The position numbers and the translations under genes were made by a program. From positions 171,960 to 235,959 of the forward strand of contig QZLH01000017.1 of assembly GCA_003833135.1 (NCBI GenBank): 64,000 nucleotides of DNA, written 5' to 3'. This document shows, in pieces, positions 48,653 to 59,235 of this stretch. The notes beneath the pieces are model-generated. The model had not been told where the DNA came from. It saw only the letters and a program-made list of their open reading frames with translations, and ran no database searches. Numbering within the stretch: the first letter of the stretch is position 1; each line of letters starts with the position of its first letter. The stretch comes from Oehlia diaphana. Lineage: Eukaryota > Glomeromycota > Glomeromycetes > Glomerales > Glomeraceae.

Positions 48653-50217
48653 ATGGAAGAATTTAAGCTCAGTAATGATATATTTGACCAAATAAAAGAT
48701 TTTAACTATGAGGAATTAACGGATGAACAAGAATCGTTAATTGATAAGTTAATATTAGATAAGGAATTAAAAAAATGGTATAAAGAAAATGGTTTATGCA
48801 AAGATTGTAAACGGCTTAATACTGACAATAATTGGTGTGAGTCATGTAATGCCAAGCATTTTCAACAAAATTTCAAAAATTGGACTAGCGGAAATAATGA
48901 GGTTGATGAGTTTATTCAAAAAACACAACTTAAAGCTAAAGGGGATAAAGAAATTTTGGAGTGGATTGAATATAATAGATTTGAAAATGTTGAATATTTG
49001 GCCAAAGGAGGATTTGGAACTACTATTTATAAAGCAATTTGGAAAGATGGATATATAAAAAATTGGGATTCTGAAAATAATCAATGGAAGAGAAGTAAAA
49101 GTTGTGAGAAAAATCATGAAAATTTTCCAGTTGTTTTAAAATGTTTACATAATTCTCAGGATATTATGGAATTTTTAAAAGAAGTAAGTTACTTGTTTAT
49201 ATAATTATTGGGATATTGTCCTTTATAAATGCTAAACTGATTATTATTTATTATTTATAAATTCATTTTTAGATACTATCATATATTATTGCATTTTACC
49301 AAGATTATGTAATTCACTGCTACGGCATTACTAAAGATCCAGAATCTAATAATTTTATGATGGTAATGCAATATGCAGAAAATGGCAATTTAAGACAGCG
49401 CTTAAATTATAGTTTCAATTCTATGAAATGGGGAGAAAAATTGGATATTTTACAAAGGATTGCAATAGGCCTTGAAATCATTCATAATAAAGGATTAGTT
49501 CATTGTAATTTACATTGTGGTAATATATTAAATAGTTATAATAATTTTACCCTTATTTCTGGTTTAGGATTATGGCGACCAGCAAATTTACAACCTTCTC
49601 AAGATGAGTATAAAAAAATATATGGAGTGTTACCTTATGTGGCGCCTGAAGTTTTAAGAGAAGGAGAATATATTCAAAAAAGTGATATTTACGCATTTGG
49701 AATTATTGCATATGAAGTCTGTACAGGGCTTCCTCCTTATTATGATATTGCTCATGATAAAATCTTAGCTATTAGAATTTGTCAAGGGCTTAGGCCAAAA
49801 TCTAGTTATAAAATTCCTCAACTAATTTTGGACATAATTAAACAATGTTGGGATGCTGATCCTTCAAAACGACCTAACGCAGGAGAATTCCGTGAATTAT
49901 TAGATGGTGTAAATAGTGATGAATTCAATAAGCAAAGTGAAGAAGCAGATAAAATTAATGAGAAGTTAACTTCCTCTTCATTATCATATAATGGAACCAC
50001 TCTTTCATATACTACAAATCCTCAAGCAGTATATACAAGTAGACTTTTAGACTTTAAAAATCTACCAGAACCAAAAAATGCTATTGTTAACAAAGATGAT
50101 GATAATTCAATTCAATTGGAGAATATTCAGGTAATTAATGTTCTAGTTTATATTAGAAAAAGTATTCTTGAAATACTTATAATTTACAATTATTTTTTTA
50201 TTTTCTAGAATCCATAG
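48653..50217 (+). CDS. TKL-type pseudokinase (both catalytic Asp lost)
   Basis: Exons 48653-49183 and 49273-50130, then a short last exon that would end at the TAG 50215-50217; about 465 residues. The N-terminus has a CKDC...CESC pair (residues about 49-64) likely to bind zinc, followed by FQQNFKNWTSGNNEVDEFI, a typical pre-kinase motif of the Rhizophagus TKL group. The kinase fold is complete: glycine loop GGFGTTIYKAIW (one extra Thr compared with the usual spacing), Lys in VVLKCLH, YVAPEVL, KSDIYAFGIIAYEV. But the HRD loop reads HCNLHCGNIL (Asp to Asn) and the DFG site reads SGLG (Asp to Gly). Phosphotransfer should be lost or very weak, so a scaffold or decoy role is possible. The 3' end is uncertain: reading through the donor at 50131 ends at 50208 instead. 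Confidence 0.85.
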
Positions 50218-51018
50218 AAGCAATAGATTTTACTAAACTCGACGTAGGTACTTATTTGCATTAGCTTGCTTTCTACATGGTTGATTTTACTAATAACTAA
50301 TAATATTAACAATTTACTTTAATTCGTTTTTATAGATGAAAACAACCAAAGAAAAAGAAAAGGAAGAAATTTACAAATATTCAGAATATAAATTTCTTTA
50401 TTTGTGTCTATTATTTACTATTTATTTCTTTATCATTATTACAGTATGTATATTTTATTGGAATATATTTATGTATGTGTGATAAATAATTAGTATGGCT
50501 CAGACCGCTTAGGTATCGGAGAAATATAAAATCATATGATTTGATATGAACGCCTTTAAAAGTAAATCAGAGATTTTATTTATATATAAGGGTTCATAAG
50601 TTGCGCATAAAACTTTTATGATGATTTCCCCTCTAACTGAACGTACTATCTTTCGCATGCACTCTAGTCGACTCGAATCAAAAAATTCTTGAGTGCGGAT
50701 TTGACTCGAGTTACGCGAGTGCGAGTCCAAGTTTTTGCTTATGTGTAACGGTTTTTTGGAAGCAATCTGTAGAAAAATATAGAACACTTGGCATAAATGA
50801 GCTACTTTTAGAGTTTTATGGGTGAAACAGTCATAGTTAATATTATCGTAATGTAATATAAAAGTTTAAAAACAATTTTTTAAATGAACATAATATATAA
50901 ATTTTTAATAATTACATGTTTGTTACATATTAACTTGAACTAAAAATACATATACATTTATAAAAATAAAGATAAATAAAATAATAACTACCTAATAAAT
51001 TTTTAAATTTTAAAATTT
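50218..51018. other. Convergent intergenic region
   Basis: This lies between the pseudokinase 3' end and the 3' end of the fusion gene. At 50220-50330 coding-like bits (for example AIDFTKLD) may be the lost end of the kinase reading frame. At 50655-50735 an ACTCGAGT-rich patch looks like a decayed repeat. The minus ORF at 50509-50787 covers that patch and is not called. Confidence 0.35.
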
Positions 51019-54000
51019 TTAAACTAAAGTTACTTTGAAATTAACCCTTAAAAATTCTCCTTTTTCATTCTTAATAAAAGGATGAATTTCTATTTGTCCT
51101 AAAAATAAAACTAAATTTATAGATTGATTATTCCATGATTCTGGAATATCTATACCAATTGTACCAACTTTACTTACGCCGGGCTCATCACAAAATATAG
51201 CATCTTGCGCAGAAGTTGAATATAATTCGATATAAAACTTTGTTTGATCTTTATAATCTAATTTGAACTCGAATTCTTGATTTACATGGACTTCTGTACC
51301 TTTTGATACCAATCTATTAAAAAATTGCCTTTCATCTTCTTTCCAAGGGTGTAATATTCCAACTCCATAAGTTATATCTATTACTCGTGAATATATTGAG
51401 TTCATATTTAATCCATATTCAAGTGCTCCACTTACTACAGTAGCTAGAGGTTGTCTAGGTACAATAATAATATGTTGTTGAAATTCTTGTTCAATACATC
51501 GTAAATATCTTGATTTACCAAGACTTCCTGCCAAAAATATTCTAAGACAATAGTTACTTAAATTCAATTGTTCATGTATTAATTGAATTATTTGTTCTAC
51601 TATGGGATTGAACATTGGTTTTATATCATCGTAACTAATTTTTATTTTCCATCCATTTTCTTTTAATTCTTTCAAATAAGAGTCGGTAACATATTGCTTA
51701 ATATCAGGACAAATCTTCTCGAGATTCATATCATAAACGTTATAATTGTCCTTATTTTTGACCTTTTTACGAAATTTCTTAATCAAGCATTGTAATTGAT
51801 CATTATGATTTTTTCCGAGATTTTTTAAAGCGGTAGAGCCAACTTTTTTTGAAATAAATGCAAGAAATTCTTTATCTATGCAATTCAACCCGCAAAGTTT
51901 ACCGGAACTTAATGATTTTTCTACTAATTTATTATTTACTATTTTTCTAAGAGTTAATTCCACTAATTCATCCCCACAATTAACAACCAAAAAGTCTGCT
52001 ATAAATTAATAATAAATTAACATATAATAATTTTAAAACTAAAAATAAAAAAAAAATTATAAAAGTTCTTACATTTAGATTTTTCCTTTATTGTATTCAT
52101 ACAATCTATAGCAGCTGCTTCAACTAATTATCATTAAATTATGACGTTAGATTTAAAAAATCAATGACTTAATAAATATAATAAATATAGAAATTAATAA
52201 CCTACTTCCTGTAATTAATAGTAGTTTTTCTGAATCTTCGCTATCAATTAATTCAGCTTTACGCATACATTTTCTTATCATGGCCTTTTTTTGATGGGAA
52301 ATCTTCGAAGGTATAGATAATGTGATCATGACATTTTTGAAGAAATCTATTTCAGGTTTCAATACGGTATTTTTGATAAACTAACGGAAATAGAAATATA
52401 GTTAAAAGATTTTAATAAAAAATTTTTTTTTTTCTAGTTACATTATTTAATTATTTTCAAAAAAAATTACCTCTCCTAAATTAATAATAAAAATAATAAA
52501 AAAAAAATATTATTAATATGTTGATTTAAATATTTAAAGACGAGTTAGACGACAATATTTTAGTATACAAACCTATTTTTTTAAAATAACCAATAGCTTG
52601 TTCATCAACAAAATTTGATGATAAATTTAATTCGTATCTTTCATTAAATTGATCCGGCCAATCTTCGTTTATAATTATATTATTCACTGGTTCATATGCG
52701 TAGGCAAGTCCAGAAGATGTAGTTCCAAAATCTTTTAAAAAATATTTTTAATATTAATTAATATTTAAAGCAATTTATTATAAAAGAAAAAAAAATGATA
52801 ATTTACCTATTGCGATAGTCAGTTTAATATCATTTCTCATAGAAGGTTGTTTTGTAATATATTTAATTTCACTATTGATTTCAGAAAATAAATTTTCATT
52901 CAACCTGTCATTGGTTAAAATACGTCCAATTAATTCCAGAGGAATATTAGAAAAAATTATTCCTTTTTTTGTAGAGAGAGGTGAATGTTTCTCCTCTCTA
53001 TTATCGTTATCAATTTTTAAAACTTTGTTATGTGGATGTAGAACGCAAATATGTAAATCTATATTAGTGTTGGTTTCATCAGGAGCATTAAAATTGCTTA
53101 ATTGAAGTCTAATTGAATTGTATGACCATTCGATTAACTTAATGCCATTCATTGGTTCATCATTTGATGGCGGGTAATTTGCGTTAACGGAAATACAACA
53201 TCCTTGAGATAACGGAAAGGGCGTTTTAATATGACAAGATTCATCTGCAGATTGTAATGTAATAGATTCCTTAAAATACTGTACTAGGAATTCACGATTT
53301 TTTGGGCTGAAAACTGATAATTTTGAAGGTTTACCAATCATCATCCATATAATATGGCACTCTTTAATACTAATATTCGAATCTATTGAAGATTTTATTT
53401 TCGCATAAAAACCATTTAAGTCAAATAACTCAAATTTAACAAAATGTTCATTGACTAATGAGTCATTTCCCGAGATAATATTTCCAAATATTTCATAATT
53501 GTCATATTTCAATGAAGGTTCTATATTTATGCGTTTATAATGCTCAGTATTTTTATCATCTAAATCTTTCAAATCAATAATTCCTGTCATTATGATTCTA
53601 AACTCATCTTGCTTGGTATCATAACCTCTTATGATAGTATGGATTTTACTTTGTTGTTCCGTCTCAACTATATCATATAGAGGAATGATTTTATCCAATT
53701 CAATAATTTCCAAATTATTCTTATTATCTTGAATCCAATTTGTCAAGTTATTTTCTTTGAAAACTTCGATAACATCACCTTGTTGTGTTACAAAATATGA
53801 ATCCATATCCAAGTAAGGTTTTAAGGATGATTCGATTGGCGATTTTATATCAACCTTCTCATAATTACCAGAGGAAGTAGTTGATAAAATAATCTTATTT
53901 CCTAAAACAATTCTTTGTGGAAATAAATGTCCATATTCACTAAATATATCTTGTAAAGCGTCAAATGGTTTCATACTATTAATTGCTTGTTGTATTTCAT

Positions 54001-56050
54001 TTTTAAATTCTTCCGAAGGTTCAATAATATCTATATTTAATAAAACTTCATATCGTTCGTATTTAATCGTTAAAGGTATACCATTAAGCCTATCATCTAA
54101 ATCGTTACTTCTGACAAATGGATTGATTTTATTTATCATTGTTGGCTTATTTACTTCTAAATAAAATTCATTGCTTGGATTTAATTCCGGTAATCTAATA
54201 AAATTAACGACAAATTTTTCGCTTACTTTCATTTCGTTATATCTATTTATTATTAGACCTTGAAGTAAGTGATAAGATTTAACAAATTTTGTTAAAATAA
54301 CACAGAAATCTTCTTCAGTTTCTTCGTTTGCAATCCATTCTTCTAAATTTAACTTCTCTTTAAAATTAGCAATACCAGGTTGACACGCTTTAAAAGTTTC
54401 GAATTCATCAGATGGTAATTTACCGACTCTTAATTGAGAAATAGAAATAAGATCATCGTAATGAATTATCTTAAGAATATTCTCTTGATACAATTTATTC
54501 ATCCAATTGGTTAATTCTTTAGGGGATTTTATCCTTTCTCCTTTTTTTGTCTCAATGCGTAATGCGAATTGTAAAGTTGATAAATTATTGAATGGATTCC
54601 CATTATTATAAAAAGCCGAATTATATGCCATGATTAAATGAAATTTTAAAAGTTTAATCTCTTCAGGAGTAACTAAATTAAACCCTTTAATAAATAATTG
54701 TTCACCGGCTAGAAATTTTTTGGCGAGATAATGGCCATATATATCATGTAATTTTTCTTTATTATCACTAAAAAAAGATTCCACCGGTTCGGCATTGTAA
54801 GTAATTTCAACGACAGGAAAATTGATACAAATATCTAACGGTTTTGTGTTAATATCGTCATAATCTTCCTTAGAATTAATACATGTATATACCATAGGTT
54901 TTCCATCATATATATCTATATCCAATTCATTATCATCGGAAACAACAACTTTTTTGCTAAAGTGTATATTATTATTTTCGTCAAAGGATAATCCATAATT
55001 CAACTTCCATTGTTGAATTATTTTTTGTGTATCTTTTAATGGGTTTTCTTCCGAAATATTGTTCAAATCTTTTTCCAAAATACTTTCATCATCATCTTCG
55101 CTATCTTCTTCGCTTCCACTTTCCTCATAAGAATTATCCTCAGAAATTGGAATAGTAGTAGGCGGGTTAATAATAAATTTCGCTACTATAACGTTCGTAT
55201 TTATATCAAGATCTTCATCTGTCCCACAAAGACAAATCTTAATATGAAGTTCATTAGTAATAGTTATTAATTGACTAGAGTAAGTGGGACGTGAATCACG
55301 TGAAATAAAAAAATGTATCGTATGATTGCATTCTCCTATTTCATATTTAATTTCATGTCTTGGAACGTCAGGAAAACTTGTCTTTTTTTCAATACGATAA
55401 TTTCTATTCAAATTAAATCGAAAATCCACATAAGTCATCAAATAACTTTCAATACGTTCAACACTTATATTAGTTTTTAAGTATTTAATTTTCATGGGTA
55501 TATAAACGTAGGTCCCTAAATTAAATTTTTTGTTGTGTGGTAATTCAAATGTGTATTCCAAGAGATTTTGGAATTTACCTTGTAATTTATAAGGATAAAA
55601 AGAGGAACTATCCTTATAACTCATGGCTATAGTTCTTTTAAATGGAAATTCGATTTCGACAACTGGTCTAAACAATTGCCATCTTTCATTTAAATTTACC
55701 GTAGCAGTTAATTTATATTCTACCGACCCATTTGCTGTATCCGATTCATTGTTTATATTAATAGTTTCGGGAAGGTTATGTGATAGTAACCTTTCTTTAA
55801 AGGGTATAATATTAAGGTGTTGAACAGTTGAAAATGTAGCATCTTTTGGCCAAATTTCGTAATGTCTTTCAATAATAATATGTTTTCTAGTATTGAATAT
55901 CGGTCGACAGATCCTTTCGACGCCTTTTAAATGTAAAATAACATTTCTTACTTGATCTGTATTATAGTTAAGGTGTAAATTGCCAATTATATAACCTTCT
56001 TCATAATAGGAATTACAATTTGGTGCGTGTGAAAATGTTAATCCTGCCAT
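51019..56050 (-). CDS. Arrestin-like / MACPF-like / HSPA12-type Hsp70-like fusion protein
   Basis: Six exons in transcript order: 52807-56050, 52573-52731, 52471-52475 (5 nt), 52206-52380, 52073-52123 and 51019-51998, total 1537 residues in one frame. Residues about 1-310 look like arrestin N and C halves (GYIIGNLHLNYNTDQVRNVI, SVEYKLTATV, HEIKYEIGECNHTIHFFI). An acidic linker follows. About 390-1000 is a region with EYGHLFPQRIVLGNKI, a motif also in the divergent gene at 57.1 kb and in MACPF-like Rhizophagus proteins. From 1082 comes an HSPA12-type ATPase fold: DFGTTSSGLAYAYEP, IGEFIKNTV, LLLITGIEAAAIDC, VVNCGDELVELTLRK and LAGSLGKSRYL. The second phosphate motif (usually D-C-G-G-G-T-V-D) is degraded, so ATP hydrolysis is doubtful. 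Exon 1 does not end before the Hsp70 start: its last codons (MRNDIKLTIAI) are the first strand of the ATPase fold. Two separate genes remain possible if there is an internal promoter. Confidence 0.7.
52471..52475 (-). other. Candidate 5-nt microexon GAGAG
   Basis: The bases read TTTAG, GAGAG, GTAATT on the minus strand, so five bases lie between an acceptor and a donor. Including them joins exon 2 (ending one base into a codon) to exon 4 in phase and creates KKIGEFIKNTV, which lines up with the conserved L-G-E-L-I-K-x-T region of HSPA12-like proteins. Direct joining of exons 2 and 4 would break the frame. Confidence 0.55.
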
Positions 56051-56435
56051 TATATTTTGGCCGAGAATTATATTTGATGTGCCATATTTAATGTTTATAT
56101 ATATTTATATATATATTACAATTATTGATAATTATGATGATCAGGATGTTCAAGATGATCAGGGGGGATTTGTGCGATCAAAACAAATACTTGATCACAA
56201 GAAAGAAAAAAAAGGAAATTAAAGAATGAAGAATGTTTTTGACGTGTGTGATAAATAGATATGAAGATATCATTCATTTCATACGTAATTCTGTCATTTT
56301 TTTTCGTGGGAACCAAGTTAAAGTTTGTGTTGAATGAAACTTCTTTTAATTCCACTCCCCGAAAATTTAATAGTAAATGTGTGACTAAACTATTTAAGGG
56401 TTCTGAAAATGTAAATTCCAAAAATCCATCGTCCC

Positions 56436-56494
<59 letters not shown>

Positions 56495-56595
56495 TCAGCA
56501 TATATATATACATACTGTATATATAAAATAATTATATATCTATCTATATAAATTTAATAAAAAAAAAATACTTGCAATAAAATTTTTTGCAAGAC
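56051..56595. other. Intergenic segment between divergent genes, with arrestin-like fragment and misplaced copy
   Basis: A minus-strand stretch at 56200-56421 encodes FTFSEPLNSLVTHLLLNFRG and VELKEVSFNTNFN, which may be a relic of an upstream exon or related gene. A poly-A run (56448-56490) is followed by 105 bases (56491-56595) identical to 29643-29747, then an N gap. Confidence 0.45.
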
Positions 56596-56997
56596 NNNNN
56601 NNNNNNNNNNNNNNNNNNNNNNNNNNNNNNNNNNNNNNNNNNNNNNNNNNNNNNNNNNNNNNNNNNNNNNNNNNNNNNNNNNNNNNNNNNNNNNNNNNNN
56701 NNNNNNNNNNNNNNNNNNNNNNNNNNNNNNNNNNNNNNNNNNNNNNNNNNNNNNNNNNNNNNNNNNNNNNNNNNNNNNNNNNNNNNNNNNNNNNNNNNNN
56801 NNNNNNNNNNNNNNNNNNNNNNNNNNNNNNNNNNNNNNNNNNNNNNNNNNNNNNNNNNNNNNNNNNNNNNNNNNNNNNNNNNNNNNNNNNNNNNNNNNNN
56901 NNNNNNNNNNNNNNNNNNNNNNNNNNNNNNNNNNNNNNNNNNNNNNNNNNNNNNNNNNNNNNNNNNNNNNNNNNNNNNNNNNNNNNNNNNNNNNNNN
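56596..56997. other. Assembly gap (402 N)
   Basis: Unknown bases. Sequence before it (ATTTAAGGGTTCTGAAAATG at 56390) and after it (ATTTAAGGGTTTTGAAAAAG at 56998) is nearly the same, and both run into CCATCGTCCC and a T/A homopolymer. This suggests an unresolved or duplicated join. Confidence 1.
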
Positions 56998-57098
56998 ATT
57001 TAAGGGTTTTGAAAAAGTAAAATAAAAAAAACCATCGTCCCTTTTTTTTTTTAAAAAAAAAAAAAAAAATAAAAAATAACTAAATTATCATAACAAAC

Positions 57099-59235
57099 TT
57101 GAAATTCACTATGAAAAAACTCATTTTCAGAAATAAAATTGCCGTAACTATACAAAAATGTGAACCAGATAAAAGGGCAATGGTTCGCCTAAACCCCATG
57201 GAAAAATTATCAAATATTCGAGCGAAACTTAAAAAACGTAGTATCGTCATGATGGATATCACTTACTCTTTTGCTCGGAAAACACCCGAAATTAATAATA
57301 ATAGTGCTAACAATGAGATTAGCTATTGGTTCGCCGAAATAGCACGAGAAGATGAAGAAGAACTTACTTTAAGAGAGATCTTAGAAAAAATTAATGATGA
57401 TAATATTTTATACTTGGTGAAAAATTCAAGCCCCGATTGGAAATTTTTGAATAAACGTCGTAAACTAAGTTATGGATGTAAAATGACTTTTGACGGTATT
57501 AAGAAAGCAAATAAAAGAGCTTTTAAAATGAAATGTTGTGATTTGACTGTAATCGGCGCTGAAGGATTTAAAAAGGGGGTTATTAAATTTAAGTCGGACG
57601 AAGATTGGATGATGAAAAAGAATTTATTTTTTAGTGCTGATGTTAACGTACAAAATTTTATAAAATTAGGAGTTTCATCCGAAAGCCTTAGACGAAGTTT
57701 TATTAATAATGAAACCAATCTATCTTATCGTTATATGGAATATGGTAAAATATCTTTAAATTTTGGTAAATATTTAAAACCATCTTCAGAATTTAATAAA
57801 GCAGTGGAAGAAGCCATAGAATCCCAAGACCCTAAAAAATTTAAGATCATCATTGAAGAATTTGGTCAATTCGTTCCAACTGAGGTAATTTTGGGTGGAA
57901 GAATGTATTTTGAAAGTGTGGACCTATCAACAGAACAAACACAAATAAATTCTAAGGATAATACTATAAAAGTAGGCGCTGGAAGTTTTATGAACACCAA
58001 ATTTGGACGAAATTTCAATCACAAAAAAGGAAATTCAAGTTATTGTAATTTTAGTTTTGTAAGCTTAATTGGAGGAGAGCAACCTGACGGTTCCGAAGAT
58101 TTTGATAAAGCTTGGGTTCAATCTTTAAAAGATTATAGAAATTGGGATTGTATAGAATATCGAAATCCCGTTAGTATTTTCAGTTTATTGTCTGAAACTT
58201 TACGTAAAAGAATCTTAACATCTATTGGAAAAAGAGTTCTTTATTCACACTTTGAGGATCGTAATTATCGGTTGATAGAACGTGGAGGAAGAGTTTTTGA
58301 ATTAAATATACCTTCAAATATAATGAATATTATTCATAATAAGGATTCTGATTGTAACTTTTTTGCAACGGTTGTCGACCAAGAAAATACAAATGATCTG
58401 TTTAATTGTCAGATACTTTGTCCATCAAATGGAAAACCAAGCGTTATAGTTCATTGTATTCAAAAAGAGTTTAAAAGATGTAAATGTCGTTTGAAAATCG
58501 GTCTGATGGTTATCGGTTATGATACGAATTTTAATTTTATGATTTCGGATAATGATTCTAACGTTCAAATCGATGTTCTAAAAAAGAACTTTGATGCTTC
58601 TTCATCATTGCAAACTATGTTCAATGGAGATTCATTAGAAAATAATATTCCTTGCTTAGGAATTCCCGTATTAGATAAATTAGATTCTTCAAATAATTCG
58701 CTCATTATTGGACATTATTTTTTTGGCGATGCTCAAGCAGCAAATGTAACTGGATATTGCACGTTCTCTTATTGTTTAAGAAAAGAACGCTATGTAAATT
58801 TGCCGAATTTTAATTTTTATACTCTTACTACCTCGAAAACTTTATATTCCGATGCTTTTGGAAAAACACTTATAGATCGACGACCATTTGCTAATGATTC
58901 GTTGAAGTTTATTAGTCTGAATTTGTATTCTGCTAAAACATTTTGGAAACTCGGTAAAAGTAATAATGTTTTTTTTTTAAAACAGGACCAAAAGCAAATT
59001 ACAATTTCTAATATTGAATGTAAGTGTAGGAAAACTTTAAATAGAACTTGTGATATCTGTAGAATAATCTCTAATTTTCAAAGAAATGTTAAAAGTATTG
59101 AATGTGCATTCTTCGATTCAGAAGTAAGTATATCTAATTATTTGCTATTATCAAGATTGTTAAAATTACTAACTAAAACCTTCTACATTTAAGGTACTTG
59201 AGAATTATAAAAAGAAAATTGAATCGTTCGTATGA
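57099..59235 (+). CDS. MACPF-like family protein of the Rhizophagus type
   Basis: Exon 1 is 57099-59123; after a GTAAGT donor, exon 2 is 59194-59235 (VLENYKKKIESFV, stop TGA), giving 688 residues. If the intron is retained the frame ends at 59192. The centre holds EEFGQFVPTEVILGGRMYF (about 258-276), then KVGAGSFMNTKFGRNF, WVQSLKDYRNWDCIEY, NPVSIFSLL and DCNFFATVVD. I associate this order with a large Rhizophagus family related to MACPF-like proteins, but the family link is from memory and pore formation is not shown. Near the end CKCRKTLNRTCDICRII could bind zinc, and the tail is coiled-coil-like. There is no signal peptide. It is divergent from the arrestin/Hsp70 fusion, which carries the same central motif, so the two may share a promoter region. 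A second in-frame Met at residue 5 is possible as start. Confidence 0.75.

Noticed and set aside
48842..49117. Minus-strand ORF inside the pseudokinase
   Set aside because: Shadow of the + strand coding sequence; the + strand carries the kinase motifs.
56261..56551. 96-codon + strand ORF with a long Lys run
   Set aside because: Runs through the poly-A tract into the duplicated, probably misassembled segment.
57470..57718. Minus-strand ORF inside the MACPF-like gene
   Set aside because: Shadow of the + strand coding sequence.
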